A DNA stretch of 40,240 bases from CAZGOM01 sp964542875. GTDB lineage: Bacteria > Planctomycetota > Phycisphaerae > Phycisphaerales > Phycisphaeraceae. The translations under genes were made by a program, and so were the position numbers. The notes below the pieces were generated by a model. The model was not told where the DNA came from and did no database searches. It saw only the letters and a list, made by a program, of their open reading frames with translations. The stretch covers positions 1 to 40,240 of the forward strand of contig CAZIWA010000043.1 of assembly GCA_964542875.1 (NCBI GenBank), given 5' to 3'. Below, piece by piece: positions 8,582 to 18,100 of this stretch (position 1 is its first letter; the number at the start of each line of letters is the position of its first letter).

Positions 8582-9157
8582 GTGAGTAATGAATCGGCGG
8601 ACAGTTCGGATGCGCTGCTGAAAAGGCTGCTGGCCCAGGAGCCTGCGGCGTGGCGGGAACTGGTGGAGACGCATTCAGGCATGCTGCTGGCGGTGTCGCG
8701 CAGGACGTTTAAGGCATATGGGGCCCAGGCGACTGCGCAAGACCATGAGGATGTGGCGGCGGCGGTGTGGGGGAATCTGCTGGAGAACGATTTACGGGTG
8801 GTGAAACAGTGCGCGGGGAAGGGAACCCTGGCGGCGACGCTGGTGGTGATGACCAAGCACCGGGCGGTGGACGTGATCCGCAAGAAGGGGGTGCGGGGCG
8901 AGGCGGCGGGGGATGTGGAAACAGCGCAACGGGAGGAGGAACCCTCGGAAGAAGCGGTAACGGGGGAAGCGCTTAACGAGGCGATGGGGCAACTGCCGGA
9001 ACGACAACGGGTGCTATTGAGGTTGTTTTATCTGCATCAAAAACCGTACAAGGAGATTCATAAGCTCACGGGGGTGCCGGAAAACAGCATTGGGCCGACG
9101 ATTGCACGGGGTTTGCAGAGGTTAAGGGAGCTTTTGGGAGGGGCTGGGGGGCGGTAG
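8582..9157 (+). CDS. ECF-type RNA polymerase sigma factor
   Basis: The 191-residue product has sigma region 2 (LLKRLLAQEPAAWRELVETHSGMLL through DVAAAVWGNLLEN and TKHRAVDVIRKKG) and region 4 (ALNEAMGQLPERQRVLLRLFYLHQKPYKEIHKLTGVPENSIGPTIARGLQRLRELL) with the helix-turn-helix at KEIHKLTGVPENSIGPTIARG. It would direct RNA polymerase to a dedicated promoter set. Start choice is uncertain: GTG 8582 gives a normal ECF N-terminus, while a TTG at 8486 would add 32 atypical residues; neither has a strong ribosome site. It lies 142 nt after the FHA/CBM9 gene and before the PL8 gene. The ZAS-FecR gene at 1.8 kb is the obvious anti-sigma candidate. Confidence 0.9.
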   Translation: MSNESADSSDALLKRLLAQEPAAWRELVETHSGMLLAVSRRTFKAYGAQATAQDHEDVAAAVWGNLLENDLRVVKQCAGKGTLAATLVVMTKHRAVDVIRKKGVRGEAAGDVETAQREEEPSEEAVTGEALNEAMGQLPERQRVLLRLFYLHQKPYKEIHKLTGVPENSIGPTIARGLQRLRELLGGAGGR

Positions 9158-9284
9158 AGCAGCGGATTGGAGGGTGGAAGAATGTGAAGGTTGAAGGGGG
9201 AAATGAGTTTGTCTGGCGTTAGGTCTTGTCTGGTGGTTATGCTTTACGTGCGATGTCGTCCTGAAACCCGGTCGGAAATTATTT

Positions 9285-11462
9285 ATGGCCGACTCACCAC
9301 TGTCCGTGACGCAGGAACTAGCGCTTGTGATGGAGCGGCTGAGGGCCGGCTTTTCGCGCTATAAGCAGGACACAATCATCGATTCGGGGTGGTATGAGCC
9401 GATCGGGGTGAAGGAACAGCACACGTATTACGTGAACGGCCCGCCTGACGATGACAGGATTGATGAGCTTTGTGCGATTTTGAAGCCTGACGGGTCCTGG
9501 CCGGGGGTGATTTACACGGGGACGCCGGAGGAGGAGACCAAGGCGTGGGTGGTGGCGCCGCAGACGCATGTGCTGTGGATGCTGCTGCTGGCGGAGGGGC
9601 TGGCGCACCCCAGGAGCCGGCATCGGGAATCCGACCGGGTGGGCAAGACGCTGGTGCGGGCGATGGAATTCTGGCTGGCGGCGCCTCGCGGAGCGGGAAA
9701 CTGGTGGTGGCAACAGATCGGAGCGCCCAGGTGGCTGACACGGGTGCTGGTGCTGGCGCGGGCGTTTATTCCCGCGGCGCTGATGGCGCAGGCGGCGCAG
9801 ACGTTTGGAACGGCGGGGAAGGATGCGCCCTGGGGCGCGCCGATGAAAGAGATGGCGCAGGCGGCGGTGTGGTCCGGCGAGACGCTGGTGGTGCATGGCG
9901 TGCTGATCGGCGATCCGGACCGGGTGCGCATGGGCGTGGCGATGGTGGAGAGCGTGATGGGGGTGCAGGAAGGGTTTTCCGAGGGGCTGCAGCGGGACTG
10001 GAGCTTTCACCAGGCTGGGCCGGCGTTGTATTCGGGCGGATCGGGGTATCACTTTGCGGTGGATGTCTCGCGGCTGGTATGGCAGTTGTCCGACACCCGA
10101 TGGTCAATCGACGAAGCGCTGGTGGACAATCTGCGGCTGTACCTGCTGGAACATCAACAATGGATCGTGCGGGGGCAGACGTATGACCCCGGAGTGCTGG
10201 GGCGGGAGATCAGCCGGCCGGGCCGGTCGGCAAGGCTGCTGGTGGATGCCTGCGACAACCTGCTGCGCATTCCCCGACTGATGGACGATGAGGAACTGCG
10301 CGCCATGCGTGACCGGCTGCTGGAACCGGTGGGGCACTCGGTGAGCCCGCTTTCAGGGAGCCGGGTGTACTGGCGGTCGGACTACGTGGTGCATCACCGG
10401 CAGGAGTTTTTCGCGTCGGTGCGGATGCACTCGACAAGGCTGAGGAATACGGAGGTGCCGCGGAATCTGGAGGGCATTTCCAACCATCACATGGCGGACG
10501 GAGCGTTGTTTGTGATGTGTCACGGGCGCGAGTATGACCGGGTGTTTCCGGCGTGGAACTGGCGGCGGATTCCCGGGACGACGGCGGTGCAGAGCGATGA
10601 GCCGCTGGACCCGGCGCGGGTGGCGCGCAAGGGTGAATCCGCATTTGCCGGAGGAGCGACCGACGGGCGCAATTCATGCGCGGGGATGCGGCTGTGGCGC
10701 GACGGCTTGAGCGCGGCCAAGACATGGTTTTTGCTGGATGACATGATTTTCTGCCTGGGATCGGGGATCTCCGACAAATCAGGCCGGACGGTGGCGACGA
10801 GCATCGACCAGTGCCGGATGGTGGGTGATGCGATCGCCGGGGGGAACGGAAAACAGATCCTGGCGCACCGGGCGCACACGCTGACGGGGCCAAGCTGGCT
10901 GTGGCATGACCATATGGGATACCTGTTTCTGGAAAAGGCGCGCGTGGGCGTGGCGCCGGGGCCAAGGTCCGGCGATTGGGGCGTGTGCAACGGGCAGCGC
11001 GCCGGGCAGACCGAGACGGAAGTCATGTTTGATGCGTGGATCGACCATGGGGTGCACCCGACGGATGCGGGGTATGCGTATGTGGTGATGCCGGGATCGA
11101 CCGCGGATGATCTGGATCGGTTTATGGTGACGCCCAGCGCGGTGATATTGCGCAAGGACCGGCAGGCGCATGCGGTGTTCATGGCGCGCAGGTCGCTGTT
11201 CATGGCGGTGTGTTTTGAGCCGTGTACGATCCGGGTGCCGGGTTTCGCCGGGTCCGTAAAGGTGAGCATGCCGTGCGCACTGATGATTCAACACAAGGCG
11301 GGGCAGGCGGTGGTGTGGGCGAGCAGCCCGGAGCACGCAACAGGCCTGCTGAAAGTGAAACTGAGCTTTGCGCAGGGGCTGATCCTGGAGCGCGAAGTGG
11401 AACTGGAATTGCCTTCGGGGCGCGATGCGGGATCGACGGTGGGGACGGGGATGGTGGTGTGA
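9285..11462 (+). CDS. Polysaccharide lyase family 8-like protein, catalytic residues apparently replaced
   Basis: 725 residues with PL8 architecture. The alpha/alpha toroid has NWWWQQIGAPRWL (about 140-152), the aromatic substrate patch of hyaluronate/chondroitin/xanthan lyases. The beta-domain has VHHRQEFFASVRMHSTRLRNTE and YDRVFPAWNWRRIPGTTA, a strong family marker. The active-site stretch reads SFHQAGPALYSGGSG (about 240-254). By hand alignment to SFxQH...YxGAYG of active enzymes, the catalytic His and Tyr positions are Ala and Ser, and the upstream Asn also seems absent. There is no signal peptide, unusual for PL8. It may be a pseudo-lyase or binding protein, or a divergent subfamily. It follows the ECF sigma gene by 127 nt and may be a target. 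Confidence 0.8.
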   Translation: MADSPLSVTQELALVMERLRAGFSRYKQDTIIDSGWYEPIGVKEQHTYYVNGPPDDDRIDELCAILKPDGSWPGVIYTGTPEEETKAWVVAPQTHVLWMLLLAEGLAHPRSRHRESDRVGKTLVRAMEFWLAAPRGAGNWWWQQIGAPRWLTRVLVLARAFIPAALMAQAAQTFGTAGKDAPWGAPMKEMAQAAVWSGETLVVHGVLIGDPDRVRMGVAMVESVMGVQEGFSEGLQRDWSFHQAGPALYSGGSGYHFAVDVSRLVWQLSDTRWSIDEALVDNLRLYLLEHQQWIVRGQTYDPGVLGREISRPGRSARLLVDACDNLLRIPRLMDDEELRAMRDRLLEPVGHSVSPLSGSRVYWRSDYVVHHRQEFFASVRMHSTRLRNTEVPRNLEGISNHHMADGALFVMCHGREYDRVFPAWNWRRIPGTTAVQSDEPLDPARVARKGESAFAGGATDGRNSCAGMRLWRDGLSAAKTWFLLDDMIFCLGSGISDKSGRTVATSIDQCRMVGDAIAGGNGKQILAHRAHTLTGPSWLWHDHMGYLFLEKARVGVAPGPRSGDWGVCNGQRAGQTETEVMFDAWIDHGVHPTDAGYAYVVMPGSTADDLDRFMVTPSAVILRKDRQAHAVFMARRSLFMAVCFEPCTIRVPGFAGSVKVSMPCALMIQHKAGQAVVWASSPEHATGLLKVKLSFAQGLILEREVELELPSGRDAGSTVGTGMVV

Positions 11463-11566
11463 CGGGGGCGGGGTGATTTTAGGATTTATAAATTGAAGAG
11501 CTTGGAAAACAGTGATTTGGAATGTATCGGGTGCATGCGGTTTTGTCGCAGGTGAGACTGGTGATC

Positions 11567-11596
11567 TTGACATGCCAGAGGTGGAGCGGATAGGAT
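11567..11596 (+). promoter_or_regulatory. Candidate sigma70-type promoter for the metal-efflux cluster
   Basis: A perfect TTGACA (11567-11572), 18-nt spacer and TAGGAT (11591-11596). The predicted transcription start falls at about 11602-11604, on the ATG at 11603, so the first message would be leaderless. No Shine-Dalgarno precedes that ATG, which agrees. Assigned by eye only. Confidence 0.4.
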
Positions 11597-11602
11597 TTAG
11601 GC

Positions 11603-11998
11603 ATGCCTAAGTTTGTCGCTTCAGTGCTGACGCTGCTGATCGCCCTGGTTTACGGGGTGGGTGCTGCGGCGTGCCCAAGCGGCGCAATGGTGTATCAGCA
11701 TGGGTGCAAGGCGGTGGTCAAGAGTGCGTGCACGGAGACGCATGTCGAGACTTTTTTGACTCATGCGCACGAGGGGCAATCTCCTTGCGAAGCCCCCGGC
11801 CAGTGCCAGGTTCAGCAGTCGTCGGAGCAATCGGTGCCGGGCACGTTTGAAATGCCCAGGCTGATGCCGGTGCTGGTGGCCCTGCTGGACTTGCGGCAGG
11901 CGGGCGTGGAGACGCCCCAGAACGCGTCCCAAGCGGCGCAGGCGGATGATTTACCGGGGGATCTTGTCTTGATTCGAACCACTTATCTGTTGATTTAA
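11603..11998 (+). CDS. Small exported Cys/His-rich protein of the efflux cluster
   Basis: 131 residues with an N-terminal signal segment (KFVASVLTLLIALVYGVGAAA). The following 50 residues contain five Cys and four His (ACPSG, QHGC, SACTETHVET, THAHEG, SPCEAPGQC), a composition suited to metal binding. The C-terminal half has a hydrophobic stretch (MPRLMPVLVALLDL) and no recognised domain. I cannot assign a family. Its place directly ahead of the TolC-CusB-CusA genes, 149 nt upstream, suggests a periplasmic metal-binding or sensing role, by inference. The ATG has no ribosome site; a promoter-like sequence ends 7 nt before it. Confidence 0.65.
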   Translation: MPKFVASVLTLLIALVYGVGAAACPSGAMVYQHGCKAVVKSACTETHVETFLTHAHEGQSPCEAPGQCQVQQSSEQSVPGTFEMPRLMPVLVALLDLRQAGVETPQNASQAAQADDLPGDLVLIRTTYLLI

Positions 11999-12147
11999 AG
12001 CATTTTCGACTGGCTCCAACCGGCCCCTGGCTGCGTTGTGACCGGCTATTTTCGGCCGATCGCGACTGGCGGATGTGGCGGGGTGGACGTCTTACTTTCG
12101 GGGCCCATTGTGTTTGATTGAGTTTTTCCTGGTCAAGGAGATTCGCC

Positions 12148-13542
12148 TTGATACCTGCGATGCGTGTGTGTTTATCGGCGGCGGTGGTCAGCATGATGCT
12201 GGCGGGGATCGGCTGCGCCAGTTACGAGGCCAGGCCGGTGGATGTCGGGGCAGCCCGGGAAGCGTGGCTGAGCCGGCTGCCCTCGGATGACTCGGCACGG
12301 GCGTTTGCCAAAGAGCTGGCCCAGCGGGAAGGGACCGGGGCGGGCGTGTTCAACCCCGATGACGGCCTGACGCTGGCCGAGGCGGAGCCGGTGGCGCTGG
12401 TGTTTAACGCGGAACTGCGGCTGGGTCGGCTGCGCGCCGGGGTGGCCCGGGCGACGGCAGAGACCGCGGGCCTGTGGGATGACCCGACGCTGGGCGTGGG
12501 GCTGGAGCGGATTCTTAAGAGCGTGGACAACCCGTGGATCGTGGGGGCGTCGATCGATATCACGATTCCGATTTCCGGCCGGCTGGATGTGGAGAAGGCC
12601 AAGGCCAATAAGGAGCTTGTGGCTGCACTGGTGCGTGTGGCGGCACAGGAGTGGGCGACACGCGCTGCGGTGCGGGAGCAGTGGGTGGCATGGTCGGCGC
12701 AGAAGGAGCGCGCCGTGCTGCTTGCAGGCCTGGCGGCAAGGCTGGAGGACGTGGCGGCCCTGGCCAAGCGGCAGGAAGAAGCCGGGTCGATGGCACGCAT
12801 CGAGACGCGGCTGTTTTTTGTGGAGCTGGAGTCCACAAAAGCGCAATTGATCACCCAGGAGGCGAAGGTTCGGGAGATGGAAGTGGGGCTTAAGCAGCTC
12901 ATGGGGCTGGCGCCGGAAGCGCCGGTGAAGCTGGTGCCGACCGTGGTGTTTGATGTGGCTCAGGAAAGCGGCCCGGGGATGCGCGGGGCAATGGAACTGC
13001 AGAACCCGGAACTGGCCGCAGTGAAGGCGGAGTATGACGTGGCCGAAAAGGCGTTTCGGCTGGAGGTGAGGAAACAGTACCCGGATCTGACGATCGGGCC
13101 GGGGTACAAGAACGAAGATGGGGCTTCACGGCTGCTTTTGAGTGCGGCGCTGCCGCTGCCGCTTTGGAATCAAAACAAGCAGGGGGTGGCGCAAGCATTT
13201 GCCAAGCGGGAGGTGGCCAAGGGGGAATTCACGGCGACCTATGAAAAGCTGGGGGCGCGAATGGCCATGGCACAGACGCGCTATGAAGCGGGGCGGGCGA
13301 TGCGCCGGTCCGTGGAGGAAAAGGTGGTGCCGCTGGCTGATGAGCAGGAGGCGCAGGTGAGGGAAGTGGCAGGGCTGGGGAGGGTGGACCCGCTTTTGAT
13401 CCTGGAGGCGATCAAGACCCAGCATGAGGCCAAAGTGAGGCTGGTGGACGCACGGGAAGCGGAATCCGAAGGCGCGATCGTGCTGTGTGAACTGATGGGG
13501 CCGGTGGAAGTAAAGACGAACGAAGAAGGAGCTGGAAAATGA
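12148..13542 (+). CDS. TolC/CusC-family outer-membrane efflux lipoprotein
   Basis: 464 residues. It carries the outer-membrane efflux protein repeat pattern: long coiled-coil helices with Ala-rich heptads (LAEAEPVALVFNAELRLGRLRAGV, then a second half from ELAAVKAEYDVAEKAFRLEVRKQYPDLTIGPGYK). LSAALPLPLWNQNKQG is the beta-barrel strand signature of the family. The N-terminus ends at GIGC, so Cys23 probably is lipidated, although the lipobox is imperfect. TTG 12148 is chosen because AAGGAG (12135-12140) lies 7 nt before it. The protein forms the outer duct of the tripartite pump encoded downstream; its stop overlaps the adaptor ATG by 4 nt. Confidence 0.9.
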   Translation: MIPAMRVCLSAAVVSMMLAGIGCASYEARPVDVGAAREAWLSRLPSDDSARAFAKELAQREGTGAGVFNPDDGLTLAEAEPVALVFNAELRLGRLRAGVARATAETAGLWDDPTLGVGLERILKSVDNPWIVGASIDITIPISGRLDVEKAKANKELVAALVRVAAQEWATRAAVREQWVAWSAQKERAVLLAGLAARLEDVAALAKRQEEAGSMARIETRLFFVELESTKAQLITQEAKVREMEVGLKQLMGLAPEAPVKLVPTVVFDVAQESGPGMRGAMELQNPELAAVKAEYDVAEKAFRLEVRKQYPDLTIGPGYKNEDGASRLLLSAALPLPLWNQNKQGVAQAFAKREVAKGEFTATYEKLGARMAMAQTRYEAGRAMRRSVEEKVVPLADEQEAQVREVAGLGRVDPLLILEAIKTQHEAKVRLVDAREAESEGAIVLCELMGPVEVKTNEEGAGK

Positions 13543-15044
13543 TGCGGATGAATGAAAAGTCGAAGATGTGCGGAGATAAGGCAAGTGTTGTTTTGGCCCA
13601 GAGCGATCCTCGCCACAGTCCTTTCCCAAGGGGAGAGGTGGTTAGAAAGAGCATTTTTGCGGTTGGGTGCGTGTTGGCTTGCTTGCTGGCGGCGGGGTGC
13701 AAAGAAGAGCCTAAGAAGGCTGCGGGGTCTGAAGAGCATGCCCCGGCGACGGCGACCAATCGGGTGGATATCGGGTCCGCGGTGCGGCAGAACCTGGGTG
13801 TGACTTTTGCGAAAGTGGAGACCCGGGCGGTGGCGCGGACACTGCGCGTGCCGGGAAGGTTTGAGCTGCTTCCGACGGCGCGGCGCGAAGTGCGAACGCC
13901 CGCGGCGGGGAAAGTGGAACTGCTGGTGGAACAGTACCAGCGGGTGGAGCCGGGGACGGTGCTTTACAAGATCGATTCCCCCAGATGGCGGGAGATTCAA
14001 GAAGAACTGGTGGAGGCGCAGGCAGGCCTGCGCGTGGCGGATGCGGCGGTGGCGAACCTTGCGCCGCTGATGCAGGCGCATGAGACGCACCATGCCGAAG
14101 TGCAGAAAGCCGTGGAAATGTGGACGCAGCGCCTGGAACAGATGCAGAAGGTGCAGGCCGCGGGCGGCGTGCGCGCGGACGATGTGATGCAGGTCCGGGC
14201 ATCGCTGGCCAGCGCCCGGGCGCAGGTGACGGAGACCCTGGAAGGGGAAGTGGAGCTGGAAGGCAAGAAGGTGGAAGCGGTGGCACGCCAGGAGGCCGCA
14301 AAAGCACGCATGCAGGTGCTGCTGGCGTCCGCGGCGTCGCTGACGGGGCGCGAGCCCGTGGAACTTGCCAAAGTGCAGGAAGGCAAGCCGGGTTGGCAGA
14401 CGATCAGCATTATCGAAGTGAAAGCGCAGTCGGCGGGCGTGGTGGAGCGCATCGATGTGGTGACGGGCACATGGGTGGAGGCCAATGCGCTGGTGTTGTC
14501 GCAGGTTCAGCCGGAACTGGTGCGGTTTGTGGCGCATGCCATGCAGAGCGACATGGGCCGGATACGTGACGGCATGGAGGCCGCGGCGGTGCCGGGCAAA
14601 GGGGCGAGCCTGAGCGCCGGTGCGCCGGTGACGGGCGTGATGAATGTGGCGCCGATGGCCGATGCGGACCGGCGGATGATCGAACTGGTGATGACGCCCA
14701 AGAAGCTGGAGGGGTGGGTGCGGCCGGGGGTATCGGGATACCTGGAAGTGGTGGTGGAAGGCAAGGGTTCGGCTGAACTGGCCATTCCCATGGCGTGCGT
14801 GGTGCGCGATGGAACGCAGGCGCTGATCTTCCGGCGTGACCCAAACGACCCCAATAAGGCGATCCGGATGGATGCGGACCTGGGGATGGATGACGGGCGA
14901 TGGGTGGTTGTCAAAAGCGGCGTGCGGGAGGGGGATGAAGTGGTGGAGGACGGGGTGTACCAGTTGATGGTGGCGACGTCCGGATCGATCACCAAGGGTG
15001 GGCACTTCCATGCCGACGGGACGTTTCATGAGGGGGGGCATTAG
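13539..15044 (+). CDS. CusB/HlyD-family periplasmic adaptor lipoprotein
   Basis: 501 residues from ATG 13539, which has AAGGAG 7 nt upstream and overlaps the TolC-like stop. The membrane-fusion-protein plan is clear: a lipoprotein signal ending LLAAGC, a lipoyl half (GRFELLPTARREVRTPAAGKVELL), a long coiled-coil hairpin, the second lipoyl half (IIEVKAQSAGVVERIDVVTGTWVEANALV), then beta-barrel and membrane-proximal parts ending at VREGDEVVEDGVYQL. It links the inner-membrane pump to the outer-membrane duct. Oddly, 33 residues precede the signal peptide and part of that DNA is a palindromic repeat (13616-13640). GTG 13638, just after it, would yield a clean lipoprotein signal and may be the functional start. 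Confidence 0.9.
   Translation: MMRMNEKSKMCGDKASVVLAQSDPRHSPFPRGEVVRKSIFAVGCVLACLLAAGCKEEPKKAAGSEEHAPATATNRVDIGSAVRQNLGVTFAKVETRAVARTLRVPGRFELLPTARREVRTPAAGKVELLVEQYQRVEPGTVLYKIDSPRWREIQEELVEAQAGLRVADAAVANLAPLMQAHETHHAEVQKAVEMWTQRLEQMQKVQAAGGVRADDVMQVRASLASARAQVTETLEGEVELEGKKVEAVARQEAAKARMQVLLASAASLTGREPVELAKVQEGKPGWQTISIIEVKAQSAGVVERIDVVTGTWVEANALVLSQVQPELVRFVAHAMQSDMGRIRDGMEAAAVPGKGASLSAGAPVTGVMNVAPMADADRRMIELVMTPKKLEGWVRPGVSGYLEVVVEGKGSAELAIPMACVVRDGTQALIFRRDPNDPNKAIRMDADLGMDDGRWVVVKSGVREGDEVVEDGVYQLMVATSGSITKGGHFHADGTFHEGGH
13616..13640. repeat. GGGAGAGG-type palindromic repeat, copy 1
   Basis: CCTTTCCC and GGGGAGAGG form an imperfect hairpin. Similar degenerate copies occur at 24390-24416 and 32508-32533. 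This type of repeat (CCCTCTCCC facing GGGAGAGGG) is common in many Gram-negative genomes. This copy lies within the presumed N-terminal coding region of the adaptor. Confidence 0.5.
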
Positions 15045-15107
15045 GGATGAAAGCAGAGCAATGGAAAGTCGAGCAGTAGACCTGAAATGAATGGAAGACC
15101 TGTTTTT

Positions 15108-15140
15108 AACCAGACCCTAGACCCCAGACCTTAGACCCTT
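15108..15140 (-). repeat. G-rich heptad repeat, copy 2
   Basis: On the minus strand it reads GGGTCTA, AGGTCTG, GGGTCTA, GGGTCTG, then GTT. It fills part of the 107-nt spacer between adaptor and pump genes. The terminal CAGA box is degenerate in this copy. The G-rich strand is again the template strand of the operon. Confidence 0.8.
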
Positions 15141-15151
15141 CCGAGACTCTA

Positions 15152-18100
15152 ATGCTTAAAGAACTCATCAGACTGTCGTTGAAGTATTGGGCCCTGGTGC
15201 TGCTGATCGCGGCGGGGCTGGTGGTTTATACGCTGGTGCGGCTGCCGAAGATGCCGGTGGACGTGTTTCCGGAGCTTAATGCGCCCACGGTGGTGGTGCT
15301 GACGGAAGCCGGGGGCCTGGCCGCCGATGAGGTGGAGCAGTATGTGACGTTCCCAATCGAATCCGCAGTGAACGGACTGCCGGGTGTGCGCAGGCTGCGC
15401 AGCGCGAGCGCCACTTCACTCTCACTGGTATGGGTGGAGTTTGACTGGGGGACAGACATTTACCGGGCGAGGCAACTGGTGTCTGAGCGGATGGGGACAG
15501 TGCGGGAGGCGCTGCCGGAGAATGCGCACGCGGAGATTACGCCGATCACGTCGATCACGGGAGAGATCATGCTGCTGGCGCTGCGTTCGCCGGATGGGTC
15601 GGTGAGCGATCTGGAGCTTCGCGGGTATGCGGAGTATGAACTGCGCAACAGGCTGCTGGCGGTGCCGGGGGTGTCCCAGGTGGCGGCGATCGGCGGGGAG
15701 CTGCCGGAGTATCAGATCAATGTGAAGCAGGATCGGCTGGCGCTGTATGGGCTGACGATTCGGGATGTGCTTGAAGCGGCGAAGCAGTCTCACAGCACCG
15801 CCAGCGCGGGGTATCTGGCGGATGTGGACCGGCAGGAGCTGCCTATCAGGCAGTCGGCCCGGGTGCGGGGGATTGCGGACATCAAGGCGACCGCGGTGAC
15901 GCACAAAGGCGGCACGCCGGTGACCATCGGCGAAGTGGCCGAGGTGGTGCTGGGGCCCGCGCCCAAGCGCGGGGCGGCGGCCAACCAGGGGCTCAGCGCG
16001 GTGGTGCTGACGGTGCAGAAGGCGCCCGGCGTGAACACGCTGGCGCTGACGGCGAGCATCGACAAGACGCTGGATCAGGTGGAAAAGAGCCTGCCTAAAG
16101 GCATGGAGATCAACCGGCAGGTGTTCCGGCAGGCAAATTTCATTTCCCGGTCGGTGACGAACGTGGCGCATGTGCTGCGGGATGCGACAATCATCGTGGC
16201 GGTGATCCTGGTGCTGTTTCTGCTGAATGTGCGGACGACGGTGATCACGCTGACGGCGCTTCCGCTGTCGCTGGCGGTGGCGCTGCTTTCGATGGATCTG
16301 CTTGGGATGACGCTGAACGTGATGACGCTGGGCGGGCTGGCGGTGGCGATCGGCGAGCTGGTGGATGATGCGATCATCGACGTGGAGAACGTGCACCGGC
16401 GGCTGGAGGAGAACGCGCTTTTGCCGGAAGGGAAGCAGCGGGGACTGGTGGAGATCATTTTCGATGCGAGCAATGAGATCCGCTCGTCGGTGGTGTACGC
16501 GACGGTGTTGATCTGCGTGGTGTTTTTGCCGCTGATGTTTCTGGATGGGCTTGAAGGAAGGTTCTTTAAGCCGCTGGCGGCGACCTATATCGTTTCGATC
16601 ATGGCGTCGCTGGTGGTGGCATTGACGGTGACGCCTGCGATGTGCAGGCTGATGCTGCGGCCGGTGAAGCACAAGCCGGGCGTGAAGCATGAAGCGGATG
16701 GCTTGCTGGTGCGGGTGCTGAAGCGCGGGTATGAGCCGGTGCTGCGTTGGGGTTTGGCAAGGCGCAAGCTGGTGCTGGCCGCCGCGGTGGTGGCGGTGGT
16801 GGTTTCGGTGCTGGTGGGGAGGACGTTTGGAACATCGTTCCTGCCGGAGTTCAAGGAGGGGAGTTTCACGGTGTTTGTGTCGTCGCCGCCTGGCACTTCG
16901 CTGAAAGAGGCCAACAGGGCGGCGGTGGGGGTGGAGAAGCGTTTGATGGAACTGGAAGGGGTGACGAGCGTGACGCGGCGGACTGGGCGGGCGGAGCGTG
17001 ATGAGCATGCCGAGCCGGTGTCCAGCAGCGAACTGGAAGTGACGCTTGCGCCGGAGGCCAAGCCGGCGGAGGTACGCAGGAAGATCGTGGCCATTGCGCA
17101 GAGCGTGCCGGGCCTGACGGTGCAGGTGGGCCAGCCTATCGAGCACAGGCTTTCGCATATTCTTTCAGGCACCCCGGCGGCGATTGCGATCAATGTTTAC
17201 GGCGAGGATCTGTCTGTGCTGCGCAGGCTGGCTAAAGAAATCGAAGGGGAACTGAAGCAGTTGCCGGGTGCGCGGGATGTGACCGCCAACCGTGAGGTGA
17301 TGGTGACGTCGGTGCCGATCACGTATCGGCATGCGGACCTGGCGGCGGCGGGGCTTTCGCCCGCGGGTGCTGCGGAACAGGTGCAGGCGGCGCTGTATGG
17401 AGAGACGGTGGCACAGGTGAACCAAGGCGTGCGGCGGTATGCCATGGTGGTTCGGCTGGACCAGGAAGACCGGGATCGACTGGATCAGATCAAAGGGCTG
17501 ATTCTGCAAGGAGACGGGGGGCAACTGGTGCGCCTGAGCGAGGTGGCCGATGTGGGGCTGGAAAAGACCAGCAACATCATCGCGCGGGAAAACGCGCAGC
17601 GAAAAGCGGTGATCTCATGCAACGTGGCCGATGGGCACAACCTGGGCGACCTGGTGGCGCAGGTGAAGGCCCGGGTGGAGCCGATCGTGCACAAAGCCGG
17701 TTATACGGTGGAGTTTGGCGGGCAGTTTGAGGCGCAGCAATCAGCGGCCAAAACGCTGACCGTGGCGGGGATCGCGATCATCGGGGTGATGCTGGCGCTT
17801 TTGCACCTTTCCACAGGTTCTTTGAAGGTGGCGGCGCTGGTGATGGTGAACCTGCCGCTGGCGGTGATCGGCGGGGTGTGCGCGGTGTTTGTGTCCGACG
17901 CGATGCTGCACGTGACGCCGGGCGGATTTACCGGGTTGATCCATAATGCAATGGGGCTGGTCGGGCTCCGGTCGGGCTATCAGCCTGCGGTGCTTTCGAT
18001 CGCGAGCCTGGTGGGGTTCATCACCCTGTTTGGCATCGCGGTGCGCAACGGCATTCTGCTGGTGAACCATTACAAGCAGTTGATGGAAGTGGAAAATAAG

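Noticed and set aside
13281..15041. 586-codon minus-strand frame opposite the efflux adaptor
   Set aside because: Antisense shadow rich in His, Arg and Pro with no domain; the adaptor is well supported.
15422..17158. 578-codon minus-strand frame opposite the RND pump
   Set aside because: Arg/His-rich shadow produced by GC-rich codon positions.
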